DNA of 64,000 nucleotides. Origin: Archangium gephyra. Its GTDB lineage: Bacteria > Myxococcota > Myxococcia > Myxococcales > Myxococcaceae. The notes below the pieces were generated by a model. It saw only the letters and a program-made list of their open reading frames with translations, had not been told where the DNA came from and did not search any database. The first letter of the stretch is position 1, and every line of letters begins with the position of its first letter. The stretch covers positions 62,001-126,000 of the forward strand of contig QFQP01000006.1 in NCBI GenBank assembly GCA_003243425.1. The letters are read 5' to 3'. Positions 35,933-46,863 of the stretch are shown in pieces. A program made the position numbers and the translations under genes.

Positions 35933-37054
35933 ATGAGAGACCTCATGCTCCGGTTGCTCGATGGTGACATTCGCTGCACGCGCATCTTCGACGTCGCCGA
36001 CACCATCGATCTCGAGAAGTGCCGGTACCGCATCGCGGCCGGTGGCGGCGACATTCGACGGCTCTCGTTGCGCCGTGAAGGCAGCGAGTACATCCAGCTG
36101 TCCGACCCGCCGCTGCTCATCTCGCTCGGCGCGCGGCAGTTCGTGGTGGCCGGTGCGTCGCGCGAGGTGAAGCTCGACGCTGCGTTGTTCCACCACGGCG
36201 CCATCTCGATTTCGGTGCGGGTGCCGTTGACGCGCGGGTCGACGGTCGAAGAGCTGATTCCGCTCGCTGACGAGCTCTACGACAGCAAGTCACTCGACGC
36301 GCTCGCGCTCGAAGAGGTGAACAAGCTGCGCAGCACGCTGGGTGACGCCGTTGAAGCGGGCCACCTGTGGGAACAGAACGAGAGCTACACCGTCATCTTC
36401 GCGCGCGAGTTCGAAGGCGCACCGTCAGCCGAAGTGGTGCTGCGCTCGCCCGGCATCGCGCGGCTGCTGCTGGGTGAACAGCGCGAGAAGTCGCTGAGCA
36501 CGCTCGAGGAGGCCGAGGTGCTCGAGCACCACTTCAGCTACACGCCCAACGACCTGGTGCTCATCGAGTGGAACGCGGCGCTCGTCTACGAGCCGTCGGG
36601 CAGCGAAGACATCGTCGACCTGCTGGAGATCGCCAACGCGCAGCTGCTGGAGCTGCGGTACTACGACAACGTGCTCGATGCCGAGCTGCAGCGCATGTAC
36701 GGCGTGGTCGGCAAGCAGGACAACGGCAACTACCTGCTCAAGTCACCGTACAAGACGGCCATTCGCGAGCAGCTGCGCACGCTCATCGAGCTGTCCGAGT
36801 TCATCGAGCGCGTCGAGAACGCCACCAAGATCGTCGGCGACGTGTACCTCGCGCGTGTCTACGAATCGGCGCTCAAGCAGCTGCGTATTTCGAAGTGGAC
36901 CGAGCAGGTCTCGCGAAAACACAAACTGCTGCAGCAGATCTACGGCCTGCTCAAGGGCGAGGTCGACACCGGCCGCGCGCTCACGCTGGAGACGATGGTG
37001 GTGCTGCTGATTCTCATCGAGATCCTGATGGCCGTGTGGCGCGTGGGCCACTGA
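35933..37054 (+). CDS. DUF155/RMD1-like membrane-tethered protein
   Basis: 373 aa. No signal peptide; a single hydrophobic helix at the extreme C-terminus ('LETMVVLLILIEILMAVW') would tether it to the membrane as a tail anchor. The body contains 'YTPNDLVLIEWNAALVYEP', 'LLELRYYDNVLDAELQRM' and 'ARVYESALKQLRISKWTEQVSRKHKLLQQIYGLL', the layout of the DUF155 (RMD1/RMND1) family: alpha/beta N-domain, helical stalk, C-terminal TM. Eukaryotic members act in mitochondrial translation or meiotic division; the bacterial role is unknown. ATG at 35933. It converges directly on the carbonic anhydrase gene: the two stop codons abut (TGATCA at 37052-37057). Confidence 0.72.
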   Translation: MRDLMLRLLDGDIRCTRIFDVADTIDLEKCRYRIAAGGGDIRRLSLRREGSEYIQLSDPPLLISLGARQFVVAGASREVKLDAALFHHGAISISVRVPLTRGSTVEELIPLADELYDSKSLDALALEEVNKLRSTLGDAVEAGHLWEQNESYTVIFAREFEGAPSAEVVLRSPGIARLLLGEQREKSLSTLEEAEVLEHHFSYTPNDLVLIEWNAALVYEPSGSEDIVDLLEIANAQLLELRYYDNVLDAELQRMYGVVGKQDNGNYLLKSPYKTAIREQLRTLIELSEFIERVENATKIVGDVYLARVYESALKQLRISKWTEQVSRKHKLLQQIYGLLKGEVDTGRALTLETMVVLLILIEILMAVWRVGH

Positions 37055-37549
37055 TCAGTCTTTCACCTCGCGCACCGCCCCGGTCTTCACGTCGTACACG
37101 AAGCCGCGCACCGGAATGTCCTGACGCAGCAGCGCGGAGGCCCGGTACGCACGGAGATCTGCGCGCACCGACTCGTCGAGATCTCCGAACGGCAGGAACG
37201 CGATGTGGTCTGCGTCGGCGTTGCGCTTGTCCTTCAACTGCTTGCGGATGTCGGCGTCGGTGAAGGTCAACATGCCGCAGTCGGTGTGATGCACGAACGC
37301 CACCTCTTCGGTGCCGAGCAGGGTTTGACTGATGGCGAGGCTGCGCGCGGCATCCGCGAAGCGCCCACCGGCGTTGCGAATGACGTGCGCATCACCTTCC
37401 TGCAGCCCCAGCGCCTTCGCGGGGTCGATGCGCGCGTCCATGCAGACCACCAGCGCTACCTTGCGCGCCGGCGGCAGCGCGAGCGAACCCTTCGCAAAAG
37501 TGTCCGCGTACGCCTTGTTGGCCTGCACCAGCTCGTCGATGACCGTCAT
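37055..37549 (-). CDS. Beta-carbonic anhydrase (small, Rv1284-like)
   Basis: 164 aa. The two halves of the zinc site are 'VVCMDARID' (Cys and the Asp/Arg dyad) and 'FVHHTDCGML' (His and Cys). The size and the 'YADTFAKGSLALPPARKVALVVCMDAR' N-terminus fit the short beta class that includes mycobacterial Rv1284. It interconverts CO2 and bicarbonate; bicarbonate is also the carB substrate, a loose metabolic link. ATG at 37549 has an AAGGAG site; the in-frame extension to 37879 is inside the UDG gene region and is not real. A TATAAC lies 35-40 bp upstream of the ATG on the sense strand, but there is no clear -35. Confidence 0.92.
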   Translation of the reverse strand: MTVIDELVQANKAYADTFAKGSLALPPARKVALVVCMDARIDPAKALGLQEGDAHVIRNAGGRFADAARSLAISQTLLGTEEVAFVHHTDCGMLTFTDADIRKQLKDKRNADADHIAFLPFGDLDESVRADLRAYRASALLRQDIPVRGFVYDVKTGAVREVKD

Positions 37550-37617
37550 GAAAGCTCCTTGCCGTTTTGTGGGATGGAAATCCGTTATAGCGGACGGCTC
37601 CGCAGCGCGCCACCGAT

Positions 37618-38184
37618 TCACCGCAACGCGGCGCTCACATGTCGTCGCAGGGTCGGCAGTACGTCGTGCTCGAACCACGGGTTCTGCTTGAACCACGCGA
37701 CGTTCCGCGGGCTGGGGTGCGGCAGTGGCAGCAGCGGCAAGCGTTCCCGCCATTGGCGCACGTTGGCCGTCACGTCGGTGCTGCCCAGAAAGTACGACTG
37801 CGCGTAGCGGCCGATGAGCAACGTGAGCTCCACCTTCTTCAACAACGGCAACAAGCGGTGATGCCAGGTGGCGCTGCACTCCGGTCTCGGCGGCGCGTCA
37901 CCGTCGCCCTTGCGGCCCGGGTAGCAGAAGCCCATGGGCACGATGGCGACCCGCCGCTCGTCGTAGAACGTCGCCTCGTCCACCTGCAGCCACTCGCGCA
38001 GCCGCTTGCCGCTCGCATCGCTCCACGGAACGCCGCTCTCGTGAACGCGCGTGCCCGGCGCCTGCCCCACGATGAGCAACTTCGCCGACGTGCTCGCGCG
38101 CAGCACCGGCCGTGGCCCCAGGGGCAGCTGCGCTTCACACAACCGACACGCGCGAATCTCTCGGAGCAACGCCGGCAACTTCAT
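37618..38184 (-). CDS. Uracil-DNA glycosylase-family protein
   Basis: 188 aa. 'LLIVGQAPGTRVHESGVPWSDASGKRLREWL' is the UDG-superfamily motif 1 (GQAPG type), 'VAIVPMGFCYPG' follows, and 'PLLPLPHPSPRN' is motif 2 (HPSP). An N-terminal 'CRLCEAQLPLG' adds a Cys pair typical of family 4/5-like members, but the full four-Cys Fe-S set is not evident. It fits the 'uracil-DNA glycosylase family protein' group close to SMUG/MUG-like enzymes; the catalytic Asp of motif 1 is an Ala-Pro position, so true glycosylase activity is uncertain. It stands alone, divergent from the cyclase gene. Confidence 0.85.
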   Translation of the reverse strand: MKLPALLREIRACRLCEAQLPLGPRPVLRASTSAKLLIVGQAPGTRVHESGVPWSDASGKRLREWLQVDEATFYDERRVAIVPMGFCYPGRKGDGDAPPRPECSATWHHRLLPLLKKVELTLLIGRYAQSYFLGSTDVTANVRQWRERLPLLPLPHPSPRNVAWFKQNPWFEHDVLPTLRRHVSAALR

Positions 38185-38248
38185 GCGCCGAGTGTGGCCG
38201 GAAACGTGAAGCGCGCGGAGGAACGGCTACAGTCACCGCCCTCCTCCT

Positions 38249-39724
38249 TTGACTGATCAGCTCCGTCGCTTCGGCGACTTCCTCATCTCTCTGGGCCTCG
38301 TCACCGAAGGTCAGGTGCAACAGGCGCTCGCGCTGCAGCCGCTCACCGGCAGCCGCGTCGGAGAGTCGTTGCTTTCGCTGGGCTACCTCACGCGGGCGCA
38401 ACTGCAGCGGGCGCTGTCGCTCGCCGTGCAGAAGGGTGACGCGGTGGTGCTCGACCGACCGCCGCTCGGAGAAATTCTGCTCGGGCTGCGCACCGTCACG
38501 GCCGAGCAGGTCAACGCTGCGCTGACCGAGCAACAGAAATCGGGTCGTCGCATCGGCGAACTGCTGGTGGAGGCCGGCGCCATCGACCATCGCCAGCTCT
38601 ACGAAGCGCTGGGCCTGCAGCAGCGCATGGCGCCCACCACCGAAGACGCGGCCATCGTCGACGCGCCGGTGCTCGCGCGCGGGCAGAAGGTGGTCATCAT
38701 CGACGACAGCGAACTTGCGTGTGCGCTGGTCGAAGAAGGCCTCACGTCGCAGGGCTACGAGGTGGCGACGTTCTGCGACCCGTTCCTCGCGCTCGAGCAG
38801 ATGGACATCACCCGGCCCGACCTCGTGCTGACCGACCTCGACATGCCCGGCATGGACGGCAACGAGGTCTGCCGTCGCTTGAAGCACGGGCCCGGCGTGT
38901 CGGTGCCGGTCATCATTCTCACCGCCAACGACGAAGAGACCACGCGGCTCAAGGGCCTGCGCGAAGGCGCGGACGACTACGTGAGCAAGGGCGCGTCGAT
39001 GGAAGAGCTCGCGCTGCGCGTCGAGGCGGTGCTGCGCCGCACCAAGGAGACCGAGCGCATGCGCCGGCTCTTCGCGCGCTACACGTCGGACGCGGTGGTC
39101 GAAGAAATTCTGCGCGTGGGCGACGTGGTGCTCACGGGCGAGAAGCGCGAGGTGACCGTGCTGTTCGCCGACATTCGCAACTTCACGTCGTTCGCCGAGT
39201 CGCGTGAACCCGAAGAGGTGATGCGGCAGCTCAACGAAGTGCTCGGGCGCCTCGCCGACACCGTGCTCGAGTTCGGCGGCACGCTCGACAAGTTCCTCGG
39301 CGATGGGTTGATGGCGGTGTGGGGCGCGCCGGTGAGACACGAAGACGACGCCTCGTCAGCGGTCGGCGCGGCGCTGCGCATGCTCCACGAAGTCGATGCG
39401 CTCAACGCGTCACGTACGCCCGAAGCGCCGTTCGAGCTCGGCATCGGCATCAACACCGGCATGGTGCTCGCGGGCAGCCTGGGGTCGCAGCGGCGCACCG
39501 AATACACGTGCATCGGCGACGCGGTGAACGTGGCCAGCCGGCTGTGTTCGCTCGCGGCGCCCGGAGAAATTCTGGTGGGTGAAGGCACCGCCCGCGCGCT
39601 GGAACACCTGGCGCCGATGGAGGCGCTCGCGCCGGTGCGCGTGAAGGGCAAGTCGCAGCCGGTGCCCCTGTTTCGCGTCACGCCCGAGGTCGATGCGGCG
39701 TTGGCGGCGGTGCGCGCGCGGTGA
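38249..39724 (+). CDS. Receiver-nucleotidyl cyclase with duplicated MshEN-like N-domain
   Basis: 491 aa in three parts. Residues 1-130 contain two copies of a short helical unit ('GDFLISLGLVTEGQVQQALALQ' and 'GEILLGLRTVTAEQVNAALTEQ'), each resembling the N-terminal domain of GspE/PilB/MshE proteins that can bind c-di-GMP. Residues ~145-262 are a response-regulator receiver with phospho-acceptor Asp in 'LVLTDLDMPGMDG'. Residues ~285-470 are a class III cyclase: 'VTVLFADIRNFTSFAE' (metal Asp), 'LDKFLGDGLMAVWGAP', 'YTCIGDAVNVASRL'. The probable product is cAMP. The start is a TTG at 38249, the only codon that keeps the N-terminal repeat intact, although no ribosome binding site is evident. The 3' end overlaps the RlpA-like gene (GTGA). 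Confidence 0.88.
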   Translation: MTDQLRRFGDFLISLGLVTEGQVQQALALQPLTGSRVGESLLSLGYLTRAQLQRALSLAVQKGDAVVLDRPPLGEILLGLRTVTAEQVNAALTEQQKSGRRIGELLVEAGAIDHRQLYEALGLQQRMAPTTEDAAIVDAPVLARGQKVVIIDDSELACALVEEGLTSQGYEVATFCDPFLALEQMDITRPDLVLTDLDMPGMDGNEVCRRLKHGPGVSVPVIILTANDEETTRLKGLREGADDYVSKGASMEELALRVEAVLRRTKETERMRRLFARYTSDAVVEEILRVGDVVLTGEKREVTVLFADIRNFTSFAESREPEEVMRQLNEVLGRLADTVLEFGGTLDKFLGDGLMAVWGAPVRHEDDASSAVGAALRMLHEVDALNASRTPEAPFELGIGINTGMVLAGSLGSQRRTEYTCIGDAVNVASRLCSLAAPGEILVGEGTARALEHLAPMEALAPVRVKGKSQPVPLFRVTPEVDAALAAVRAR

Positions 39725-40080
39725 GGTTCTTCGTGCTGGCGCTCGTCGTGGGCCTCACGGGCTGTCGCACCACGCGGGGCAGCGGCGACGGGCTGGGTGA
39801 AGGGCTGGCGTCGTTCTACGGCAAAGAGCTCCACGGGCGCCCGACCGCGAGCGGCGAGCCGTTCGACAAGGAGGCCTTCACCGCCGCGCATCGCACGTTG
39901 CCCTTCGGCGCGTGCGTCCTCGTCACGGTGCTCGCGTCGGGCGCGACCGTCGAGGTGCGGGTGAATGATCGCGGGCCCTTCGTCGCGGGGCGCATCATCG
40001 ACGTGTCCGAAGCGGCGGCGCGCACGCTCGGGTTCATCGACGCGGGCGTGGCGCGCGTGCGACTGCGCCGCTGCGACTGA
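39721..40080 (+). CDS. RlpA-like lipoprotein (DPBB domain, short)
   Basis: 119 aa. Signal sequence with lipobox 'LTGC'. The mature protein is essentially one double-psi beta-barrel: 'LASFYGKELHGRPTASGEPFDKEAFTAAHRTLPFG' and 'VRVNDRGPFVAGRIIDVSEAAA', with the catalytic-type Asp and His of RlpA lytic transglycosylases. The SPOR domain of full RlpA is absent, so it would not target denuded septal glycan by itself. GTG start at 39721 overlaps the cyclase stop by 4 nt. Confidence 0.9.
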   Translation: MRFFVLALVVGLTGCRTTRGSGDGLGEGLASFYGKELHGRPTASGEPFDKEAFTAAHRTLPFGACVLVTVLASGATVEVRVNDRGPFVAGRIIDVSEAAARTLGFIDAGVARVRLRRCD

Positions 40081-40099
40081 CGTTCGCTATACGTCGCGC

Positions 40100-41164
40100 A
40101 TGGGCCGCGCGCTGGCGTTGATGGTGGTGCTCTCCGGCTGTGTTCACGTTGCCCCGCGCGCCGAGCGCCTCGGCGAAGTGACGCGCGAGCTCAGCGCTGC
40201 ACCGTTCGGTACGGGCGCGGCCATCACCGTGGCGCGAGGGGCGCAGACCACCTCGTCGTACGCCGGCGTGACCCAGGTGGGCCCGGCAGGGACGGCCATC
40301 GGTCCGCGCACGGCCTTCAACGTCGCCAGCGTGAGCAAGCTGCTGACGGCGGCGGCCATCGTGACCCTCGCGCACGAGGGCCGGCTCTCGCTCGACGACG
40401 CGGTGAAGACGCGCCTGCCCGGCCTCACGCTGCTCGACGCGCAGGGCCAGGACCAGAGCGCGCAGATCACGCTCCGCATGCTGTTGACGCACACCGCAGG
40501 GTTGCCGCACCAGCCGCCGGCGGGCTTTGACCCGGCGCAGTTCGACTCGAGCTGGAGCGACGAAGCGCTGCTCTCGAAGCTGGGCGCGCGCTGGTCGCTC
40601 ACGTTGACCCGCACGCCTGGAACGTACGCGTACTCGAACCTCGGCTACGCGCTGCTCGGGGCAGTCATCGAGGCGCTGGAGCAGAAGACCTTCGCGCTCG
40701 CGATGAACCGCTTTCTGGCCGGCTTCGACATGGAGGACAGCGCCTTCTGGCCAGCGCTGCTCACCGAGCCCGCAGCGTGGGGCAGGGTCGCCGACGCGCC
40801 GGCCCTCGCGCCCGAGTGGTTCGCCAGCCGCTACGCGCTCCCGTTCTCGGGCCTGTGGGCGACGACGGCCGACCTCATCGCCTTCTCGCGCGCGCTCAGG
40901 CGACCGGCGCTCGCAGAGATGACGCACGCCACCGCGCCGGGCCACGGGCTGGGGCCGGTCTTCCGCAGCCGTAACGGCACGCTCAGCCTCGAGCACGACG
41001 GCAGTGGCCCCGGCTTCCTCGCGTGGTTCCTCTTCATTGCGCGCGACGACCTCGCCATCGCCGTCGTCACCAACGGTGGGGGCGAGCAGCGGGAGCCTGC
41101 GCAGCGGCTGCGGGCCCTCGTCGAGGCACTCGTGAACGCGGAGGCGCACGACCCGGCGCGGTGA
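40100..41164 (+). CDS. Serine hydrolase (class C beta-lactamase/PBP-like) lipoprotein
   Basis: 354 aa with lipobox 'LSGC'. Active-site motifs of the family are in order: SxxK in 'FNVASVSKLLTAAA', YxN in 'YAYSNLGYALLG', and an HxG motif in 'LSLEHDGSGPGFLAWFLF' in place of KTG. 'LLTHTAGLPHQPP' is the usual bridge. Such proteins are D-Ala-D-Ala peptidases, esterases or peptidases rather than true beta-lactamases. Start at the ATG at 40100; a longer frame from 39965 is inside the RlpA-like gene. It follows that gene by 19 bp and converges with the small membrane protein 6 bp downstream. Confidence 0.87.
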   Translation: MGRALALMVVLSGCVHVAPRAERLGEVTRELSAAPFGTGAAITVARGAQTTSSYAGVTQVGPAGTAIGPRTAFNVASVSKLLTAAAIVTLAHEGRLSLDDAVKTRLPGLTLLDAQGQDQSAQITLRMLLTHTAGLPHQPPAGFDPAQFDSSWSDEALLSKLGARWSLTLTRTPGTYAYSNLGYALLGAVIEALEQKTFALAMNRFLAGFDMEDSAFWPALLTEPAAWGRVADAPALAPEWFASRYALPFSGLWATTADLIAFSRALRRPALAEMTHATAPGHGLGPVFRSRNGTLSLEHDGSGPGFLAWFLFIARDDLAIAVVTNGGGEQREPAQRLRALVEALVNAEAHDPAR

Positions 41165-41170
41165 GCGGCG

Positions 41171-41539
41171 TCAACGTCGCTCCACGCGCCACCTGGCGAC
41201 CAGACCCACGAGCACCAGCACCAGCGCGACCACGTCGACCCGGTGCACGCGGGTGAGCGCCGCGTTGAGGGGAGCGCCGTGCGCCAACAGCAGAAACGAC
41301 AGCGTGCTGACGAGGCCCGCGACCAGCGCCGGCGTCTGAAGTCCGGGCTCGAACGCAGCCCACGCGCAGCAGGCGCCCAGCAGGCCGAAGAGCACCGCGC
41401 GGTGTCGGAGCAGCAGCTCGACCTGCGCATCGAGCTCGCCGAGCCCGTACAGCGCGCGCAGCCGGCCAGTGACGCCGACGACTGGCAGCAGGTGGATGAC
41501 GGCGACGCCCAGCAACGCGACGGTGACCAGATGGCGCAT
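41171..41539 (-). CDS. Small four-helix membrane protein
   Basis: 122 aa, starting at the ATG at 41539. Four hydrophobic stretches: 'LVTVALLGVAVIHLLPVV', 'AVLFGLLGACCAWAAFEP', 'PALVAGLVSTLSFLLLA', 'VDVVALVLVLVGLVARW'. Histidines and a central 'LRHRAVLFGLLG' motif look conserved in a family of small myxobacterial membrane proteins that automated annotation often mislabels. I cannot assign a function. The longer frame in the same register up to 42049 covers the next gene and is not real. Confidence 0.78.
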   Translation of the reverse strand: MRHLVTVALLGVAVIHLLPVVGVTGRLRALYGLGELDAQVELLLRHRAVLFGLLGACCAWAAFEPGLQTPALVAGLVSTLSFLLLAHGAPLNAALTRVHRVDVVALVLVLVGLVARWRVERR

Positions 41540-41617
41540 GACGCGAAGGCGTAGCGGCCCGCGGCTGCGCGCGCGATGACCTCCGGGGTCATGCCTTGCG
41601 TTACGCTCGGGCTCGCC

Positions 41618-42010
41618 ATGACGACCTACGCGCTCGACGCCCTCAGGAAGAACCGCGCCTCGATGTTGCTGTTCGGCGGCAGTGAAGCCGAGCGCCGCGC
41701 GTTCGCCTCGTCCGTGCCGCCGGAGCTGGAAGGGGCCTCGTTCGTCGAAGCCAGAGACGTGGCCAGCCTCGAGAAGACCTTCGGCCAGACGAAGGCCGTG
41801 GTCTACGTGCCCGACGTGAGCGCGCTGCCAGCGGTGTCCCAGCGGGCGCTGGTGCGCGTGCTGCGCGAGAAGGAAGAGCGCGCCAAGTACATCATCGGTC
41901 TGCAGACCGGCCCCGACACCGCGGTCGAGAAGGGCACGCTCACCGAAGACCTCCGCTTCTGGCTGCGGCAAGCCACGGTCGACGTGAAGTCGAAGGCTGC
42001 GCGCCGCTAG
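41618..42010 (+). CDS. Degenerate sigma-54-activator-like AAA fragment
   Basis: 130 aa from the ATG at 41618. 'ASMLLFGGSEAERRAFASSVP' stands where the Walker A region would be but has no GxxGxGK[ST]; 'AVVYVPDVSALPAVSQRALVRVLREKEERA' closely mimics the Walker B neighbourhood of sigma-54 activators, 'tlfldEi..lp...Q..LLRvLq', but without the acidic DE pair. The GAFTGA loop is missing. It is a compact stand-alone relic or a protein-interaction module. No DNA-binding domain follows. It stands 47 bp ahead of the TerB-like gene on the same strand. Confidence 0.65.
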   Translation: MTTYALDALRKNRASMLLFGGSEAERRAFASSVPPELEGASFVEARDVASLEKTFGQTKAVVYVPDVSALPAVSQRALVRVLREKEERAKYIIGLQTGPDTAVEKGTLTEDLRFWLRQATVDVKSKAARR

Positions 42011-42057
42011 CAGAAGGGCGTTGTTGAAGCGCCCGGCTGTGGCTAACAACGCGCGCC

Positions 42058-42624
42058 ATGTCTTCAGACGCGTTCGACGACCGCCGCAAAGCCCTCGAAG
42101 AGCAGTTCTTCCTCAAGCACGACAAGGAGCTCGTCGCGAAGCTGAAGGAAAAGCAGCTCGAGAAGGCCACCAAGGAAGAGCTGACCCGGCTCACCGGCAT
42201 CACCAATGATCAGCTGCTGACCTCGCTGGCCAACCTGCAGGTCGGCGGCGCCGCCACGCTCGTGATGTCGCTGTACCCCATCATCGAAGTGGCCTGGGCC
42301 GACGGCGTCATCGACGAGAAGGAAAAGAAGGTCATCGCGGAGCTCGCCAAGACCATCGGCCTCGAGGCCGGCACCTCGGCGTACCACTACTTGACCGACT
42401 GGCTCGCCGAGAAGCCGGAGCCGAAGTGGCACGACCTCTGGAGCGAGTACGTGAAGGCGCTCGTGGCCAGGCTGTCGGCCGACGACAAAGCGCTGCTCAA
42501 GGCCACCGTGCTGGGTCGCGCGCGCGTCGTCGCCGAGGTCTCCGGCGGCTTTCTGGGCCTTGCCTGGCGCGTGTCGGACACCGAGCAGGCGGTGCTCGAC
42601 AAGCTGGCCCTGGCGTTCGGCTGA
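42058..42624 (+). CDS. TerB-like domain protein
   Basis: 188 aa. 'YPIIEVAWADGVIDEKEKKVIAELAKTIGLE' is the acidic helix-turn core of TerB/tellurite-resistance-like domains ('...AwADG.ld..E...i..'). The N-terminus is a charged coiled helix ('EQFFLKHDKELVAKLKEKQLEK'), and the C-terminal 'SDTEQAVLDKLALAFG' closes the domain. TerB-type proteins bind divalent metal and act as scaffolds in stress modules; no other ter gene is near. It lies upstream of gyrA behind a hairpin. Confidence 0.82.
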   Translation: MSSDAFDDRRKALEEQFFLKHDKELVAKLKEKQLEKATKEELTRLTGITNDQLLTSLANLQVGGAATLVMSLYPIIEVAWADGVIDEKEKKVIAELAKTIGLEAGTSAYHYLTDWLAEKPEPKWHDLWSEYVKALVARLSADDKALLKATVLGRARVVAEVSGGFLGLAWRVSDTEQAVLDKLALAFG

Positions 42625-42648
42625 AGCACCCCGCAATCTGCTGAAAAC

Positions 42649-42686
42649 ACGAGGGAAACTGGCTTCTACAGGCCTGTTTCCTTCGT
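42649..42686 (+). terminator. Hairpin between the TerB-like gene and gyrA
   Basis: Arms ACGAGGGAAAC (42649-42659) and GTTTCCTTCGT (42676-42686) pair over 11 bp with one G.U wobble around a 16-nt loop. It lies 24 bp after the TerB-like stop and 39 bp before the gyrA ATG, so it may terminate the upstream gene or form a structured gyrA leader. Confidence 0.5.
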
Positions 42687-42725
42687 TGTGAAAACGGGCG
42701 TTTACGGGTAGGTCCGCCGCTAGAA

Positions 42726-45440
<2,715 letters not shown>

Positions 45441-45449
45441 GGTGACGTT

Positions 45450-45473
45450 CCCTCTCCCGTACGCGGGAGAGGG
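45450..45473. terminator. Strong terminator hairpin after gyrA
   Basis: A perfect 10-bp inverted repeat CCCTCTCCCG/CGGGAGAGGG with a 4-nt loop lies 9 bp past the gyrA stop and 18 bp before the end of the convergent MshEN-like gene. Being symmetrical, it can serve both. Confidence 0.75.
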
Positions 45474-45491
45474 CCGCTGCTCGAGCTGCGG

Positions 45492-46262
45492 TTACCGCAG
45501 GTAGCCCTTCTCGGTGAGCAGGGTCTGCAGCGCGCGGAGAATCGCGTTGGCCTTGAGCTGGTTCTCGCGCGCCGCCTCGAGGCGCTTGAGCTCCTCGGCG
45601 TTGAGGCCTTCGTTGGTCGGGCCTTCGTCTTCGAGGAAGTCGTCGAGCATGGTGTTCGCCGACGGCGCCTTCTTCATCCACGCCTCGCTGGGCCCGGCGT
45701 CGGCGCTCGCCTCGCCGGGTTTGGGCGGGGCGCGGTCGTCGAGCTCGAACAACTGGCCCTTCGTCGCTTCGATGTGCGCGTCGCGGGCGCGGTTGTTGTT
45801 CTTGCGCGCCGCGGGCACGACCTCGTTGCGGTAGTGCCTGGCGATCGCCGCACGAATCTCAGATTCGGGTGCGATGACCATCTGCACGCGGGCGCCGAGC
45901 TTCGACTGCAGGCGGTCGATGGTGTCGAGCTCGGTGGGGTCGCTCACCGCGATGGTGGCGACACGGTCTTTCAGGCTCACCGGGAAGATGGCGTGCTCGT
46001 CACAGAACGCGGGGTCGACCTTCGCGAGCAGCGCCGAGTCTTTCGGCACCATGCCCAGGTGCGCCACCGGCAACCGCAGCGCCTGACTCAGGGTCTGCAC
46101 CATGGTCTCGTCGTCGGTGAAGCCCATGTCGACGATGACGCCGGTGAGCCGGCCGCCCCACTGCTCGAGCCGGCCCATGGCCGCGCGCATCTGAAACTCG
46201 TCGACGACCTTCGCCTTGAGAAGAAGGTCACGCAGCTTCGCGACGTTGGGACGGAGCGCCAT
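45492..46262 (-). CDS. Stand-alone GspE/PilB N-terminal (MshEN-like) domain protein
   Basis: 256 aa. 'LRDLLLKAKVVDEFQMRAAMGRLEQWGGRLTGVIVDMGFTDDETMVQTLSQALRLPVAHL' is the helical GspE/MshE N-terminal domain, and 'PAFCDEHAIFPVSLKDRVATIAVSDPTELDTIDRLQSKLGARVQMVIAPESEIRAAIARHY' is the second half of the same module. No ATPase domain follows; instead there is a Pro/Ala/Glu-rich linker and a C-terminal helix. MshEN domains in other bacteria bind c-di-GMP and regulate secretion or pilus ATPases, so this could be a free-standing regulator. It converges on gyrA. Confidence 0.82.
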   Translation of the reverse strand: MALRPNVAKLRDLLLKAKVVDEFQMRAAMGRLEQWGGRLTGVIVDMGFTDDETMVQTLSQALRLPVAHLGMVPKDSALLAKVDPAFCDEHAIFPVSLKDRVATIAVSDPTELDTIDRLQSKLGARVQMVIAPESEIRAAIARHYRNEVVPAARKNNNRARDAHIEATKGQLFELDDRAPPKPGEASADAGPSEAWMKKAPSANTMLDDFLEDEGPTNEGLNAEELKRLEAARENQLKANAILRALQTLLTEKGYLR

Positions 46263-46320
46263 GGGCGGGAGTGTACCCCTTCCTCGGTGGGCGCCCGATT
46301 TTCAGGCAACGTCGCCGGCC

Positions 46321-46863
46321 ATGCGACCGCTCCGCTACTCCATCAACGTGACGCTCGACGGGTGCTGCGACCATCGCGCCGGGGTTCCCGACGCAGAAAT
46401 GCACCAGCACTCGGCGGCCATCTTCGACCGGTGCGACGCGGTCATCTTCGGGCGCATCATCTACACGATGATGGAAGAGGCCTTTCGGCCGCCGCCGCCA
46501 CCCGACCGCCCCGCGTGGACGCTGCCGTTCCACACCGCCATCAACGCCGCGAAGAAGTACGTGGTGTCGAGCACGTTGCAGCGCGTCGACTGGAACGCGG
46601 AGCTGCTGCGCGGCGATCTCGGGGAAGAAGTCCGCAAGCTCAAGGCGCAGCCGGGCAAGGGGCTCTACACCGGTGGTCTGCAGCTGCCGCTCGCGCTCGC
46701 CGAGCTCGGGCTCATCGACGAATACGAGTTCATCGTGCAGCCACGCATCGCAGGCCACGGGCCGACGTTGTTCTCGGGGCTCTCGAAGTACGTCGACCTG
46801 AAGCTGGTCGAGCGCCACGCGTTCACGTCGGGCGCGGTGGCGCTGCGCTACGTGCCGAGGTGA
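46321..46863 (+). CDS. Dihydrofolate-reductase-fold protein (RibD C-terminal domain family)
   Basis: 180 aa from the ATG at 46321. 'RPLRYSINVTLDGCCDHRAG' is the first strand and loop of the RibD_C fold, 'DAVIFGRIIYTMMEEAF' the NADPH-binding motif region, 'KKYVVSSTLQRVDWNAELL' and 'GLYTGGLQLPLALAELGLIDEYEFIVQPRIAGHGPTLF' the remaining landmarks. This family reduces pterin- or pyrimidine-like substrates. It is not the riboflavin RibD itself, as it lacks the deaminase domain. It abuts kdsC convergently with no gap. Confidence 0.85.
   Translation: MRPLRYSINVTLDGCCDHRAGVPDAEMHQHSAAIFDRCDAVIFGRIIYTMMEEAFRPPPPPDRPAWTLPFHTAINAAKKYVVSSTLQRVDWNAELLRGDLGEEVRKLKAQPGKGLYTGGLQLPLALAELGLIDEYEFIVQPRIAGHGPTLFSGLSKYVDLKLVERHAFTSGAVALRYVPR

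Noticed and set aside
40100..41164. Beta-lactamase resistance gene
   Set aside because: Motifs fit the broad class C/PBP-like serine hydrolase family with HDG in place of KTG; resistance function is not supported.
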